DNA of 64,000 nucleotides from Gammaproteobacteria bacterium (GCA_015491865.1 WFVD01000015.1:186001-250000), one strand, 5' to 3'. Positions 19,863 through 29,524 are shown, counted from the stretch's first letter. Program-made: numbers and translations. Notes: generated from the letters alone by a model not told the origin.

Positions 19863-20711
19863 ATGGCTAACTCACTCATCGAAAAGTTTTGCAATGACCT
19901 TGTCGCCGACATTAAGGCCAACAAGGTCTCGCTACCTGCGCTGCCTGAAGTTGCACTCAAGGCACGCAAACTGCTGAATGAGCAAGGCACCACATCCAAT
20001 CAGATATCAAAGGTGATCAGCGCCGATGCAGTGATCACCACACGTCTGTTACGCGCCGTTAATAGCCCACTCTACCGCACACGCAGCCAGGTCGAAGATG
20101 TCAAAATGGCCATCACCCGATTAGGCAACGCCAATGTACGCAACCTGGTCACCAGCCTGGCAATGGAACAGCTCTACCAGACCGGGCTTTCTGATGAGGT
20201 GAAACAGAAACTTAAAGAGAACTGGAAACATAGCCTGCATGTTGCATCGCTAAGTTTTGTGATCGCGCGAGACTACACTCAGTTGACGCCAGATGAGGCG
20301 ATGCTTAGCGGCCTGATTCACGACATTGGCGTGCTACCAATCCTTGAGTATGCCGAGCTGCTCCCGGATATCCTCTCAAGCAAGGCTGCGTTAGATCGCC
20401 TTGTATTTGTGCTCCATACTAAAATAGGCCACCTGGTATTAAAAAAATGGAACTTTCCTGAGGAGCTTGTCACCGTGGCGCGTGAACATGAGAACTTTGA
20501 ACGCGATACGGGTATCAACCCTGACTATACCGATGTGGTGCTGGTTGCAAACCTGCTGAGCCATGTTGGATCTGACCACCCCCACACAAAGCTGGACTGG
20601 AACTTGATCCCCGCTTTTAACCGCCTCGCCATGACCCCTGAAGAGAGCATTGCAGCGATTAAGGATGCGCATGATGAGATTATCGAGATACAGAATATTT
20701 TTTCTCAATAA
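19863..20711 (+). CDS. HDOD domain protein, tandem copy 1
   Basis: A 282-residue single-domain HDOD protein. Conserved features: LPALPEVALKARKL (about residues 20-33), INS/VNSPLYR (about 67), ITRLGNANVRNLV (about 83), GLIHDIGVLPILEYAE (about 150-165) and HTKIGHLVLKKWNFPEELV (about 182-200). HDOD proteins are HD-related signalling proteins, often without demonstrated catalysis, linked to stress, motility or cyclic-nucleotide control. Two close paralogues follow at once on the same strand. Confidence 0.9.
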   Translation: MANSLIEKFCNDLVADIKANKVSLPALPEVALKARKLLNEQGTTSNQISKVISADAVITTRLLRAVNSPLYRTRSQVEDVKMAITRLGNANVRNLVTSLAMEQLYQTGLSDEVKQKLKENWKHSLHVASLSFVIARDYTQLTPDEAMLSGLIHDIGVLPILEYAELLPDILSSKAALDRLVFVLHTKIGHLVLKKWNFPEELVTVAREHENFERDTGINPDYTDVVLVANLLSHVGSDHPHTKLDWNLIPAFNRLAMTPEESIAAIKDAHDEIIEIQNIFSQ

Positions 20712-20743
20712 CCTGTTTTTACTTAATGGTTAAACAATAAACG

Positions 20744-21595
20744 ATGTCCCGGGAACTGATTGACAAACTGATCCATGAGATGCTTGATGACATCAAGGCT
20801 AACCGTATCATGCTGCCCACGTTACCTGAGGTGGCGTATAAAATTAGAGACCTTATTGATCGTCCGGACACCTCTACCAGTCGTATATGTGACGCATTAA
20901 AACTCGATGCAGCACTATCGGCCCGGCTGTTAAAACTCGCCAATAGCCCGCTGTTTCGCACCAGTAGCCCGATTGAAGATATCAATACTGCCGTAACGCG
21001 GCTGGGCACCCGAAACATTCGCAATATGGTAACCAATCTGGTGCTGGAGCAGATGTACCAAGCAGGCTGTTATTCACCAGATGTGCAGAAGATTCTTAAA
21101 GCGCAGTGGAAATATAATCTACGCATTGCTGCAATCAGCCATTTTCTGACTCAGCATTTCACTTCGCTCAATGCCGATGAAGCGCTAATGGCTGGGCTGG
21201 TGCATGACATCGGCACGCTGCCAGTTATTGAATACGCAGAATCCATTCCGGAGTTAACCTCGAATCCGCAGGCGATGGAGATGCTGGTTACCCGGCTTCA
21301 CACTAAAATCGGTCGTTTAATCCTTAAAAAATGGCGCTTTCCTGAATCACTGATCACCGTCGCAGCAGAACATGAAGATATCTATCGTGATCCAGGTATC
21401 AACATCGACTATACCGACATTGTGATTATCGCAAATCTGCTCGCCCATATCGGCACTGATCATCCAGTAACAAAACTAGACTGGAACACCATTCCGGCAT
21501 TTAACCGCATTGCGATCGCACCCGAAGACTGTATCAACGCGATTAAAAATGCGCGCGATGACATCACCAAAATCCAGCAGATTTTCGCTCACTAA
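20744..21595 (+). CDS. HDOD domain protein, tandem copy 2
   Basis: A 283-residue paralogue of its neighbours with LPTLPEVAYKIRDLI, LANSPLFRTSSPIEDI, VTRLGTRNIRNMV, GLVHDIGTLPVIEYAE and HTKIGRLILKKWRFPESLI at matching positions. The gap to copy 1 is 32 bases. The C-terminal TDHPVTKLDWNTIPAFNRI is close to copy 1 (SDHPHTKLDWNLIPAFNRL), so these two are nearest relatives. No extra output or receiver domain is present. Confidence 0.9.
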   Translation: MSRELIDKLIHEMLDDIKANRIMLPTLPEVAYKIRDLIDRPDTSTSRICDALKLDAALSARLLKLANSPLFRTSSPIEDINTAVTRLGTRNIRNMVTNLVLEQMYQAGCYSPDVQKILKAQWKYNLRIAAISHFLTQHFTSLNADEALMAGLVHDIGTLPVIEYAESIPELTSNPQAMEMLVTRLHTKIGRLILKKWRFPESLITVAAEHEDIYRDPGINIDYTDIVIIANLLAHIGTDHPVTKLDWNTIPAFNRIAIAPEDCINAIKNARDDITKIQQIFAH

Positions 21596-21615
21596 CCACA
21601 CCAGAAAAGGCCCCA

Positions 21616-22464
21616 ATGGAAGCACAATTCATCGACAGATTTATCGCTGGTCTGCTGGAGGAGATCAAGCATAAACGCCTCGACCTGCCGACGCTGCCGG
21701 AAGTGGCAATAAAAATCGGCGAAACGGTTGATGACCCCAACAGCACAGCAGCGCAACTCGCAAAAGTGATCTGCATTGATGCTGCACTTTCTGCACGTCT
21801 GCTGCAGGCCGCCAATAGCCCTTTGTTTAGAGGTAAAGATCAAATTGATAATATTAAGGCTGCCATTACCCGCCTCGGGGCAAACCAGGTAAAAACATTG
21901 ATCAATAGCATCGTCGTTGAACAGGTGTTCCAGTCTGGCGGCAATCAGGTAATCAACGCCATCCTTAAACAGCAGTGGCTTCACTCGATGCAGGTAGCGG
22001 CGATCAGTTATGTCTTAGCCAAACGTTTTACCCGGCTAAAGCCCGATATCGCCATGCTAGCCGGTCTGATTCATGATATCGGAGCGCTGCCGATCCTCGC
22101 ATATGCGGGTCGCTTTCCTGATCTGGTGAGTAACAAAACGCAGTTAACAGCCATCACTTATCGGCTGCATACTCAGATAGGAAAGCTTGTGCTTGAAGGG
22201 TGGAACTTCCCCCTGGAACTGATCACAGTGGCCGCTGAACATGAGCATTATAGCCGCAGATCTGACCCATCACCCGACTATGTGGATGTAATCATGATCG
22301 CCAACCTTCACACCTATATCACTAAACCACACCCCTCAAATATGTGCGAGTGGACGGAGATCCCGGCCTTCAAGGCGCTGGGGTTGACACCTGAAGAGAG
22401 CATGTCTGCACTGGAAGAGGCGAGAGCCGAAGTTCAAACGGTGCTAAATATGTTGAAAGTGTAG
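21616..22464 (+). CDS. HDOD domain protein, tandem copy 3
   Basis: A 282-residue paralogue with LPTLPEVAIKIGETV, AANSPLFRGKDQIDNI, ITRLGANQVKTLI, GLIHDIGALPILAYAG and HTQIGKLVLEGWNFPLELI. The C-terminus is more diverged (KPHPSNMCEWTEIPAFKAL) than in copies 1 and 2. It starts 20 bases after copy 2, so the three probably form one transcript and may hetero-oligomerise. It converges on lysS. Confidence 0.9.
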   Translation: MEAQFIDRFIAGLLEEIKHKRLDLPTLPEVAIKIGETVDDPNSTAAQLAKVICIDAALSARLLQAANSPLFRGKDQIDNIKAAITRLGANQVKTLINSIVVEQVFQSGGNQVINAILKQQWLHSMQVAAISYVLAKRFTRLKPDIAMLAGLIHDIGALPILAYAGRFPDLVSNKTQLTAITYRLHTQIGKLVLEGWNFPLELITVAAEHEHYSRRSDPSPDYVDVIMIANLHTYITKPHPSNMCEWTEIPAFKALGLTPEESMSALEEARAEVQTVLNMLKV

Positions 22465-22489
22465 TACGAGCGCCAGCGCTTGCTGCTGG

Positions 22490-23989
22490 TTACTTTTGTG
22501 GTCGCATGTGCGGAAACAGCAGCACATCGCGAATAGAAGGTGAGTCGGTAAAGAGCATCACCAGGCGATCAATCCCGATCCCCTCTCCAGCGGTCGGTGG
22601 CATGCCGTGTTCCAGCGCACAGATGTAGTCTTCATCAAAATGCATCGCCTCATCATCCCCCGCCGCCTTCTCTGCCAGTTGCTGCCGAAAACGTTCGGCC
22701 TGATCTTCCGCATCATTTAACTCGGTAAAGCCGTTGGCGATTTCGCGCCCGCCGATAAAGAGCTCAAAACGGTCGGTGATAGAGGGATCATCATCATTGC
22801 GCCTTGCCAGCGGGGATACTTCAGTTGGGTATGCGGTGATAAAGGTTGGATCAACCAGACGAGGTTCAACGCTCTTCTCAAAGATCTCGATCTGTAGCTT
22901 GCCGACACCATAACTCGCCTTCACCGGAATAGAAAGACGCTCCGCTATTGCACGCAGGCTATCGATTGATTCCAGCGCTTCCGCCTGGATATCCGCATTA
23001 TAATGAAGAATCGAATCTTTCACTGACATCCGGGTAAACGGTTTACCGAAGTCATATTCATCACCCTGATAGGTGATGACCGTGCTACCTATCACCGTTT
23101 CAGCAATCCCGCGAAACAGTGTCTCACTAAGATCCATTAAATCATGATAATCCGCATAGGCCTGATAAAACTCCAGCATGGTAAACTCAGGGTTGTGTCG
23201 CGTTGAAAGCCCTTCGTTACGGAAATTACGATTGATCTCAAACACGCGCTCAAACCCGCCCACGACTAGCCGCTTCAGGTAGAGCTCTGGTGCAATGCGC
23301 AGGTAGAGATCGATATCCAGCGCATTGTGGTAGGTCTCAAACGGGCGCGCCGTTGCCCCGCCCGGTACAACCTGCATCATCGGTGTTTCGACTTCCAGGA
23401 AATCACGCTCAATTAGAAAGTGCCGAATATAGCTAACGATCCGGGTGCGGATACGAAAGGTGTCGCGTGTCGGCTCATTCATGATCAGATCAAGGTAGCG
23501 CTGACGATAGCGTATCTCCTGATCTGTCACTCCATGATATTTTTCAGGCAGTGGGCGTAGCGCTTTGGTTAACAGGCGAACGCTATCTGCGCGCACAGAC
23601 AGCTCACCGGTTCTGGTTTTGAATAGCGTCCCTTCAACACCGATGATGTCTCCGATATCCCAGCGTTTAAAGGCCTGGTACTCATCAATACCGATCACAT
23701 CGCGCTGCACATAGAGCTGCATCTTGCCAGACATATCCTGCAGGTGAACAAAGCTCGCCTTACCCATCATGCGGCGTGTCATGATGCGCCCGGCAATTTT
23801 CACACGAATCGCTGCTGATTCCAGCGCATCATTCTCCCGCTCACCATATTCAGCATGCAGCTCACCAGCTACCACATTACGGCGAAAGTCACATGGAAAG
23901 GGGTTCCCCTGCTCACGCAACTGCGTTAATTTTGCCCGACGCTGAGCAATCTGCTCCTGCTCTTCTGCCTGTTGTGCTTGTTCACTCAT
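22490..23989 (-). CDS. lysS: Lysyl-tRNA synthetase (class II)
   Basis: A 499-residue class II enzyme: an N-terminal OB-fold anticodon-binding domain (about residues 60-170, [20 protein letters not shown]) and a catalytic core with [15 protein letters not shown], a motif 2 region [20 protein letters not shown] and motif 3 [16 protein letters not shown]. It is encoded downstream of prfB, the conserved bacterial pairing. Confidence 0.98.
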   Translation of the reverse strand: MSEQAQQAEEQEQIAQRRAKLTQLREQGNPFPCDFRRNVVAGELHAEYGERENDALESAAIRVKIAGRIMTRRMMGKASFVHLQDMSGKMQLYVQRDVIGIDEYQAFKRWDIGDIIGVEGTLFKTRTGELSVRADSVRLLTKALRPLPEKYHGVTDQEIRYRQRYLDLIMNEPTRDTFRIRTRIVSYIRHFLIERDFLEVETPMMQVVPGGATARPFETYHNALDIDLYLRIAPELYLKRLVVGGFERVFEINRNFRNEGLSTRHNPEFTMLEFYQAYADYHDLMDLSETLFRGIAETVIGSTVITYQGDEYDFGKPFTRMSVKDSILHYNADIQAEALESIDSLRAIAERLSIPVKASYGVGKLQIEIFEKSVEPRLVDPTFITAYPTEVSPLARRNDDDPSITDRFELFIGGREIANGFTELNDAEDQAERFRQQLAEKAAGDDEAMHFDEDYICALEHGMPPTAGEGIGIDRLVMLFTDSPSIRDVLLFPHMRPQK

Positions 23990-24052
23990 CTCAATAAATC
24001 CCAGCCATTAAATAAAAAACAGTCCCTTTTATAACCCCTTTATCCCAAAAGC

Positions 24053-25151
24053 TTACAGCCCGCTTTTCAGGCTCGCCTCAATAAACGGGTCAATATCACC
24101 ATCCAGTACCGCCTGGGTATTTCCAGTCTCGACCGAGGTGCGCAGGTCTTTGATGCGTGACTGGTCGAGCACATAGGAGCGAATCTGACTGCCCCAGCCG
24201 ATATCGGACTTGCTCTCTTCCAGCGCCTGCTGGTCTGCGCTCCTTTTCTGCATCTCTAACTCATACAGACGAGACTTTAACTGCTTCATCGCCGTCGCAC
24301 GGTTTTTGTGCTGAGAGCGGTCATTCTGGCACTGCACCACCACGCCCGTAGGTTCATGGGTGATTCGCACCGCAGAATCGGTACGGTTAACATGCTGCCC
24401 CCCGGCACCACTGGCACGATAGGTATCGATGCGCAGGTCGGCAGGATTAATATCGACATCAAAATCGTCCGCCACTTCGGGTGAAACAAAAACAGCCGCA
24501 AATGAGGTGTGGCGTCGGTTGCCAGAATCGAACGGTGATTTGCGAACCAGGCGATGCACCCCACATTCGGTACGCAGCCAGCCGTAGGCATATTCACCTT
24601 CATATTTGATTGTCGCGCTTTTGATCCCGGCCACTTCCCCAGGTGAACATTCGATCAGTTCTGTTTTGAAACCACGGCGCTCACCCCAGCGCAGGTACAT
24701 GCGGAGTAACATTTCGGCCCAGTCCTGCGCTTCAGTGCCGCCCGAACCAGATTGAATATCGAGAAAAGCGTTGCAGGGATCCATCTCACCGGAGAACATG
24801 CGGCGAAATTCGAGTTCGGAGAGTTTCGCCTCAAGCGCATCCAGATCGGTGATGACCGCATTTGCCGTCTCTTCATCATTTTCATCTTCAGCGAGCTGCA
24901 GCAGCTCCCGCCCTTCAGTCAACCCCTCAAAAAGTGCATCGAAGGAGCCCACCATCTGTTCAAGCTGCGCGCGCGCTCGACCAAGGGCCTGTGCTCGATC
25001 AGAGTTATTCCATACCTCTGGCTCTTCCAGTTCGCGCGTAACTTCTGTTAGCGCTTCACGTCGATTATCGACGTCAAAGATACCCCCTAAGGGCTTCCAG
25101 CCGCTGCTGCATCTCCTTGATACGACCAAAAACTAGATTGAGTTCCAACAT
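24053..25151 (-). CDS. prfB: Peptide chain release factor RF2 with programmed +1 frameshift
   Basis: Translation begins at the ATG at 25151 and reads 25 codons ([14 protein letters not shown]...LRGYL) to an in-frame TGA at 25074-25076. A +1 shift at CTT (25077-25079) then continues as [12 protein letters not shown] to the stop at 24053. The joined product has 365 residues, the size of E. coli RF2. The slippery context is AGGGGG TAT CTT TGA C, with an internal Shine-Dalgarno-like AGGGGG, the classical RF2 autoregulatory site. The stop-codon motif SPF (in [11 protein letters not shown]) and catalytic GGQ ([13 protein letters not shown]) are present. RF2 terminates at UGA and UAA. Confidence 0.97.
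25074..25088 (-). promoter_or_regulatory. prfB +1 programmed frameshift site
   Basis: The minus strand reads AGG GGG TAT CTT TGA, followed by C. This is the conserved shift signal: a Shine-Dalgarno-like purine run three bases before CTT and a UGA-C context. Low RF2 slows decoding of UGA and favours the shift, so RF2 limits its own synthesis. Confidence 0.97.
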
Positions 25152-25373
25152 GTTACATCCCGCTTAATGCACTGAAATTCGGTAAGTGCAGGATTCTACA
25201 GGAAACAGGGATTGAGGTATATGCAGCGCCCCCGCTTAAAGAAGCCGGCCCTCCAATCCACCTGATAAGTATTTTTTACGAGAGTGGATTCTTTGGCCCG
25301 TATTTTGCTCAACTCTGTTTAAGTGTCAATTTCCAACGATAAAAATTAGATAAATTGATCTGGTCACACGCAA

Positions 25374-25955
25374 ATGAAACGAAATAACAGAGGTTTTCGC
25401 TCTACAGAAAAAGGAGTCGCCTCCAGTTCGCCATTTTTCTGGCAACCCATATTCTATCACCTCGCCACGCTCTTGCTAGCAGCCTGCCTGATGCTGATGC
25501 ACACCAGTACATACGCCAGTGGTTATAGCCTGATCATCAATGGTAAAGCCTTTCATAAAGAACAACCTAAAACAGGTGCCTTTAATGAAAAGAACTGGGG
25601 ATTAGGGCTTCAGTACGATTACAGCCTCTATAAAAAACACTGGGTTCCCTACCTAACAATCAGTGGCTTCAAAGACTCTTTTAAACGAAACTCTTTTTAT
25701 GCAGGTGGTGGCATGATGCGGCGCTTCACAGTTGCCAACAGCTATCGTGACCTCAACTTTGATGCAGGCATTGTCGCATTCTTTATGACTCGCAAAGATC
25801 ACAAAAACGGCCGCCCTTTTTTTGGCATGCTTCCCGCATTCTCTGTTGGTGCTGATAACATTGCACTCAACATCAGTTATGTTCCTAAAGTTGCACCCAA
25901 GCTGGTCCCTTTATGGTTTATTCAGCTTAAGCTCTCCTTTGAAAACTTCAACTAA
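25374..25955 (+). CDS. Hypothetical exported beta-barrel-like protein
   Basis: A 193-residue protein of unrecognised family. Residues about 1-50 include a polar lead and a hydrophobic signal segment (LATLLLAACLMLMHTSTYA). The mature part has alternating aromatic strands (NWGLGLQYDYSLY, WVPYLTISGFKD, SFYAGGGMMRRF, FGMLPAFSVGADNIALNISYVPK) and ends in LSFENFN. This resembles small outer-membrane beta-barrels such as PagP or PagL-type lipid A modifiers, but no catalytic motif was identified. The gene stands alone between prfB and the cold-shock gene. The start may lie further in, because the first 20 residues are unusual for a signal peptide. Confidence 0.55.
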   Translation: MKRNNRGFRSTEKGVASSSPFFWQPIFYHLATLLLAACLMLMHTSTYASGYSLIINGKAFHKEQPKTGAFNEKNWGLGLQYDYSLYKKHWVPYLTISGFKDSFKRNSFYAGGGMMRRFTVANSYRDLNFDAGIVAFFMTRKDHKNGRPFFGMLPAFSVGADNIALNISYVPKVAPKLVPLWFIQLKLSFENFN

Positions 25956-26117
25956 AAGCAACAGATTAGATACTTCATTCGTTGCCAGATAAGAAGTTCA
26001 CATTTTATAAGGAAATAGGTACACTCGACCGTAGTGGCGCTTTTATAGTGCGCGCAATATGCGCTCAATGCATATGCACATTGCTTTAGAAAACTTTATA
26101 GAATAGAGGTTAATGAC

Positions 26118-26324
26118 ATGGTTACAGGTACAGTTAAATGGTTTAACGAATCCAAAGGCTTCGGCTTTATCACCCCAGCAGATGGTAGTGCAGATGTATT
26201 TGTTCACTTCTCTGCCATCGCCGGCGATGGTTTCAAAACCCTTGCAGAAGGGCAGGCAGTCAGCTTCAATGTTGAAGATGGCCCTAAAGGTCTGCAAGCA
26301 ACACAGGTTTCCGCTGAAAGCTAA
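26118..26324 (+). CDS. Cold-shock domain protein (CspA family)
   Basis: A 68-residue single OB-fold protein with both RNA-binding motifs, KGFGFI (RNP1) and VFVHFSAI (RNP2), after [10 protein letters not shown]. It acts as an RNA chaperone. The about 140-base upstream region contains short inverted repeats (GCGC/GCGC near 26052-26064, CAATG/CATTG near 26066) that may structure a long 5' leader, as in cspA genes. A strong terminator follows, so the gene is monocistronic. Expression in the cold is not shown by sequence. Confidence 0.95.
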   Translation: MVTGTVKWFNESKGFGFITPADGSADVFVHFSAIAGDGFKTLAEGQAVSFNVEDGPKGLQATQVSAES

Positions 26325-26346
26325 GCAACTGTTTATCGCTTATCGG

Positions 26347-26383
26347 TGCCCTTGCGAGTTTTCCCGCAAGGGCATTTTTGTTT
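26347..26383 (+). terminator. Intrinsic terminator of the cold-shock gene
   Basis: TGCCCTTGCG and CGCAAGGGCA form a 10-bp stem with an eight-base loop, followed by TTTTTGTTTT. Confidence 0.93.
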
Positions 26384-26495
26384 TACCCATACCCTTTCGC
26401 ACTGTGCAGTTACGCGCTGCGCTCTGTTCAAGTAATTAAGCAATCCGGCACCCCCTCTCCTCGCCTGAAAGTAAAAAACCTTAAAAACCAATAAC

Positions 26496-26524
26496 TTGAT
26501 AGGGTCAGGTTATTTCTGTATAAT
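26496..26524 (+). promoter_or_regulatory. Sigma70-type promoter for the SulP transporter gene
   Basis: A -35 box TTGATA (26496-26501) and a -10 box TATAAT (26519-26524) are separated by exactly 17 bases. The expected transcript start would give a leader of about 35 bases before the ATG at 26567. Confidence 0.8.
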
Positions 26525-26566
26525 TCACCCCCTTAAATTCTCACCGCACCCAAGAGTACGCGCCCA

Positions 26567-28093
26567 ATGTTTGATCTTCGATCGACTCACAAAAACATCA
26601 AAGATGATCTTTTATCTGGCCTCACCGTATCGCTGGCTATGGTGCCAGAGGCGATCGCCTTTGCATTTGTCGCCGGCGTCAATCCACTCGTAGGGCTTTA
26701 CGCCGCTTTTTTTGTCGGTCTGATTGCCGCATCAATCGGCGGGCGACCAGGCATGATCTCCGGGGCAACCGGTGCGCTGGCTGTTGTCATGGTCTCACTG
26801 GTCGCCGACCACGGCGTTGAGTACCTCTTTGCTGCAGTGGTACTGATGGGGGTTATTCAGGTCAGCGCGGGCGTACTGAAAATCGGCAAGTTCATTCGCA
26901 TGGTGCCATACCCGGTGATGCTCGGTTTTGTTAACGGCCTCGCGATCGTCATCTTTCTCGCCCAGCTACAGCAGTTCAAAGAAGAAAAAGCGAATGGGAG
27001 TGAAGGGTGGCTGGCGATGCCTGACATGGCGCTACTGCTTGGGCTGGTTGCCGTGACCATGGCGATCATCCACTATCTGCCTCGCTTTACCCGCGTGATT
27101 CCGTCATCGCTCGCGGCGATCATTGTCGTCACGCTGATTGTAACCCTGCTTAATCTTGATGTACGCACCGTCGGCGATGTTGCCTCAATCGGTGGCGGCC
27201 TGCCCGATTTTCATATCCCGGCGGTACCCTTTACCTGGGAAACATTGATGATTATCCTCCCTTACTCGCTTATTCTCGCTGCAATCGGCCTGATTGAGTC
27301 ACTGCTGACAATGCGCCTGATCGACGAGGTGACCCAGACACGCGGCCGCGGCAATAAAGAGTGCATTGGCCAGGGCACCGCCAATGTCGTGACCGGTTTC
27401 TTTGGTGGTATGGGTGGCTGCGCGATGATTGGGCAGAGCATGATCAACATCAACTCTGGTGGGCTCGGTCGCCTCTCCGGCATCACGGCAGCAATCGCGC
27501 TCCTCTGCTACATCCTCTTTGCCTCTCCGCTAATTGAGATGATCCCGGTTGCGGCACTGATCGGGGTGATGTTTATCGTCGTACTCGGCACCTTTGAGTG
27601 GTCGAGCTTCCGTATTATGGGCAAGATCCCACGTGCAGATGCCTTTGTTCTGATACTCGTCTCCGCTGTCACTGTAGCAACTGATCTTGCGATCGCTGTG
27701 ATCGTCGGTGTCATTGTCTCAGCACTGGTCTTCGCATGGGAAAGCGCCAAACACATGAGCGCCAAAACCTACACTAAAGAAAATGGCACGCTTGTTTATG
27801 AGCTTCATGGCCCGCTTTTCTTTAGCTCAGTCACCAGCTTCAATGAGATTTTTGATCCCAACAATGATCCGGATGAAGTTGAGATTGATTTCCGGCACAC
27901 CCGCGTCTCCGATCATTCCGGAATAGAAGCGATTGACTCCCTGGCAGAGCGCTACTCCAGACTGGGAAAGAAATTACACCTAACTCATCTCAGCCCGGAA
28001 TGTATTTCGCTACTGGTAAAGGCGGGCGACCTGGCTGAAGTCAATGTCAGCGAAGACCCTCACTACCATGTTGCAACAGATCGCCTCGGCTAA
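26567..28093 (+). CDS. SulP family anion transporter with STAS domain
   Basis: A 508-residue permease with 10-14 hydrophobic segments (about residues 20-410) and a cytoplasmic STAS domain (about 425-500, [39 protein letters not shown]). The N-terminal [21 protein letters not shown] is the SulP signature. The substrate is not set by sequence: family members move sulfate, bicarbonate (BicA) or other anions. No sulfate-assimilation gene is adjacent, and a carbonic anhydrase lies 31 kb away, so neither substrate is favoured by context. It has its own promoter. Confidence 0.92.
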   Translation: MFDLRSTHKNIKDDLLSGLTVSLAMVPEAIAFAFVAGVNPLVGLYAAFFVGLIAASIGGRPGMISGATGALAVVMVSLVADHGVEYLFAAVVLMGVIQVSAGVLKIGKFIRMVPYPVMLGFVNGLAIVIFLAQLQQFKEEKANGSEGWLAMPDMALLLGLVAVTMAIIHYLPRFTRVIPSSLAAIIVVTLIVTLLNLDVRTVGDVASIGGGLPDFHIPAVPFTWETLMIILPYSLILAAIGLIESLLTMRLIDEVTQTRGRGNKECIGQGTANVVTGFFGGMGGCAMIGQSMININSGGLGRLSGITAAIALLCYILFASPLIEMIPVAALIGVMFIVVLGTFEWSSFRIMGKIPRADAFVLILVSAVTVATDLAIAVIVGVIVSALVFAWESAKHMSAKTYTKENGTLVYELHGPLFFSSVTSFNEIFDPNNDPDEVEIDFRHTRVSDHSGIEAIDSLAERYSRLGKKLHLTHLSPECISLLVKAGDLAEVNVSEDPHYHVATDRLG

Positions 28094-28119
28094 AGCAGCC
28101 ACTCTTTTTTCCGCCTGTA

Positions 28120-28145
28120 CCACCCCCTGATATTTCAGGGGGTGG
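28120..28145 (+). terminator. Hairpin after the SulP gene
   Basis: CCACCCCCTGA and TCAGGGGGTGG form an 11-bp GC-rich stem around TATT, 27 bases after the stop. The downstream tract is CT-rich and not T-only, so termination may be partial. Confidence 0.65.
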
Positions 28146-28290
28146 CTCTCTTCTCTCATTGCGAGAAAAGCGTGACGGGGCGAAAGTCCAGTCTTTCAGA
28201 ACGGTCAATCTCGACGCGAGATGAACCGCTACATTAAGCGATAACTTCGACGCTTCACGCCCCGTCATGACCATTAATCAGAGGCTCCCT
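28146..28290. repeat. MITE-like dispersed inverted-repeat element, copy 2
   Basis: It shares with the copies at 12.4 and 44.3 kb the blocks CATTGCGAG, CAATCTCGAC, GAGATGA, TTAAGCGAT, ACTTCG, CTTCAC and CGTCATGAC, with a right end resembling ATTAATCAGAG. The left end is less clear than in the others, perhaps truncated next to the SulP terminator hairpin. Internal arms GACGGGGCG and CGCCCCGTC can pair. There is no coding frame. Confidence 0.65.
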
Positions 28291-28314
28291 AAGTAAAGTT
28301 TTTGTGACACATCC

Positions 28315-28342
28315 CTTGAAAAAAAACCGCGAGACACCATCT
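28315..28342 (+). promoter_or_regulatory. Sigma32 (RpoH)-type heat-shock promoter
   Basis: CTTGAAA (28315-28321) and CACCATCT (28335-28342) are 13 bases apart. The consensus is CTTGAAA, 11-16 bases, CCCCATNT; only one informative base differs. It lies about 90 bases upstream of the first Hsp20 gene. Confidence 0.85.
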
Positions 28343-28403
28343 CACAAACACAGGGGATTGGGGCAAAAATGCACAACTCACCCTGTTAACAATTGTTTAT
28401 TTT

Positions 28404-28427
28404 CATATTGCTTATAAGGAGGATATG
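28404..28427 (+). promoter_or_regulatory. ROSE-like RNA thermometer over the hsp20 ribosome site
   Basis: The leader segment can fold as CATAT pairing with ATATG around an inner UGCU pairing with AGGA of the AAGGAGG Shine-Dalgarno, closing a UAUA loop. UUGCU (28408-28412) is the conserved ROSE motif U(U/C)GCU, which places a G opposite a G in the ribosome site. The structure would melt at heat-shock temperature. Two Gs remain bulged in this drawing. Confidence 0.75.
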
Positions 28428-28429
28428 TC

Positions 28430-28897
28430 ATGACGACTATTGACCTAACACCACTCTACCGTAACACCGTTGGATTTGATCGCCTTGCTTCACTGCTGGA
28501 CAACGCTTTCAGAATTGAGCAGGGAAACTCTAGCTACCCCCCCTATGATATTGAGGCGCTAGATGAGCAGCGGTATGCCATCTCCCTGGCAGTAGCCGGA
28601 TTTAACCAGGAAGAGCTTGATATTCAGGCAGAAAGGGGCGTACTGACTGTTAAGGGTAAAAAGAAGGAAGACAAAACAAAGCATAACTACCTCTATCAGG
28701 GCATTGCAACGCGCGCCTTTGAACGCAAGTTCAATCTGGCAGATCATGTTGAAATCACAGGGGCCAGGCTCGATAACGGTCTGTTAACCATTGAGTTAAA
28801 ACACGAGCTTCCTGAAGCGATGAAGCCTAAAAAGATTGAGATCAGCACCGACTCAGGCGTGCTTGAACATCAAGCTAACGCTGAACAGGCTGCTTAA
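28430..28897 (+). CDS. Small heat-shock protein, IbpA-like Hsp20
   Basis: A 155-residue alpha-crystallin domain protein close in style to IbpA/IbpB: N-terminal YRNTVGFDRLASLLD, YPPYDIEALDEQRYAISLAVAGF (about residues 37-60), ERGVLTVKGKK, AFERKFNLADHV and LDNGLLTIELKHELPE. It holds unfolding proteins at high temperature. Expression signals are unusually complete: a sigma32-type promoter and a ROSE-like leader. A second, different Hsp20 gene follows. Confidence 0.93.
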   Translation: MTTIDLTPLYRNTVGFDRLASLLDNAFRIEQGNSSYPPYDIEALDEQRYAISLAVAGFNQEELDIQAERGVLTVKGKKKEDKTKHNYLYQGIATRAFERKFNLADHVEITGARLDNGLLTIELKHELPEAMKPKKIEISTDSGVLEHQANAEQAA

Positions 28898-28907
28898 AAG
28901 CTGATAC

Positions 28908-28932
28908 CCGGGAGGGGGGTCTCCCCTCCTAT
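28908..28932 (+). other. GC-rich hairpin between the two hsp20 genes
   Basis: GGAGGGG and CCCCTCC form a 7-bp stem with a short loop about 20 bases after the first hsp20 stop, with no T-run. It could stabilise the upstream message or act as a partial attenuator that lowers expression of the second gene. Confidence 0.5.
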
Positions 28933-28951
28933 AACCAAAGGAGAGACTGTC

Positions 28952-29524
28952 ATGGACCTGAAAAAACTCAACCCCTGGAACTGGTTTAAGCATGAAGAGA
29001 AACAACAGGATAAACAGAACACGATCCCAGTTAAACGGGGAGACTACCTGCAGGCGGCGCATCATCCACTAAGCAGCATGCTACAGCTACACCGGGAAGT
29101 TGACCGCCTGTTTGAGAATGCTTTTCGTGGCTTGCCATCGGTTGGCCGCTCACCCCTCTGGGATCAGTTGGCAAACGACGACTTTATGCCATTCTTTCAC
29201 GCAAGTGTTAACGTTGCCAGTGACGACAAACAGTACACCATTACACTGGAAGCGCCCGGTATGTCTCAGGAAGATATCTCCATTGAACTTAAAGGGGACA
29301 CTTTATTTATCAAAGGAGATAAACAGCAGGAAGCGGATGAGAAAGAACAGCATTTCTATCGTGTTGAACGCCACTATGGCCACTTTGAGCGTGTTCTTTC
29401 AATTCCTGAGGATGGTAATACCGAAGAGATTAGCGCATCAATGAAAGATGGAGTGCTTACGCTCACCATCCCACGTAAAGAGGTAACTGCATCTGATGTC
29501 AAAAAGATTGAGATCAATCATTAA
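28952..29524 (+). CDS. Small heat-shock protein, Hsp20 class A-like
   Basis: A 190-residue protein with a long polar N-terminal arm (about residues 1-80, LHREVDRLFENAFRG) and an alpha-crystallin domain (about 85-185): FHASVNVASDDKQYTITLEAPGM, ELKGDTLFIKGDKQQ, HFYRVERHYGHFERVLSIPE and MKDGVLTLTIPRKE. It is only distantly related to the IbpA-like neighbour; the pair may form mixed oligomers. It has its own AAAGGAGAG ribosome site and a terminator. Confidence 0.92.
   Translation: MDLKKLNPWNWFKHEEKQQDKQNTIPVKRGDYLQAAHHPLSSMLQLHREVDRLFENAFRGLPSVGRSPLWDQLANDDFMPFFHASVNVASDDKQYTITLEAPGMSQEDISIELKGDTLFIKGDKQQEADEKEQHFYRVERHYGHFERVLSIPEDGNTEEISASMKDGVLTLTIPRKEVTASDVKKIEINH

Noticed and set aside
19863-22464. 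HDOD trio as active cyclic-nucleotide phosphodiesterases
   Set aside because: The proteins keep an HD pair but lack the full HD-GYP metal set, so catalysis cannot be claimed.
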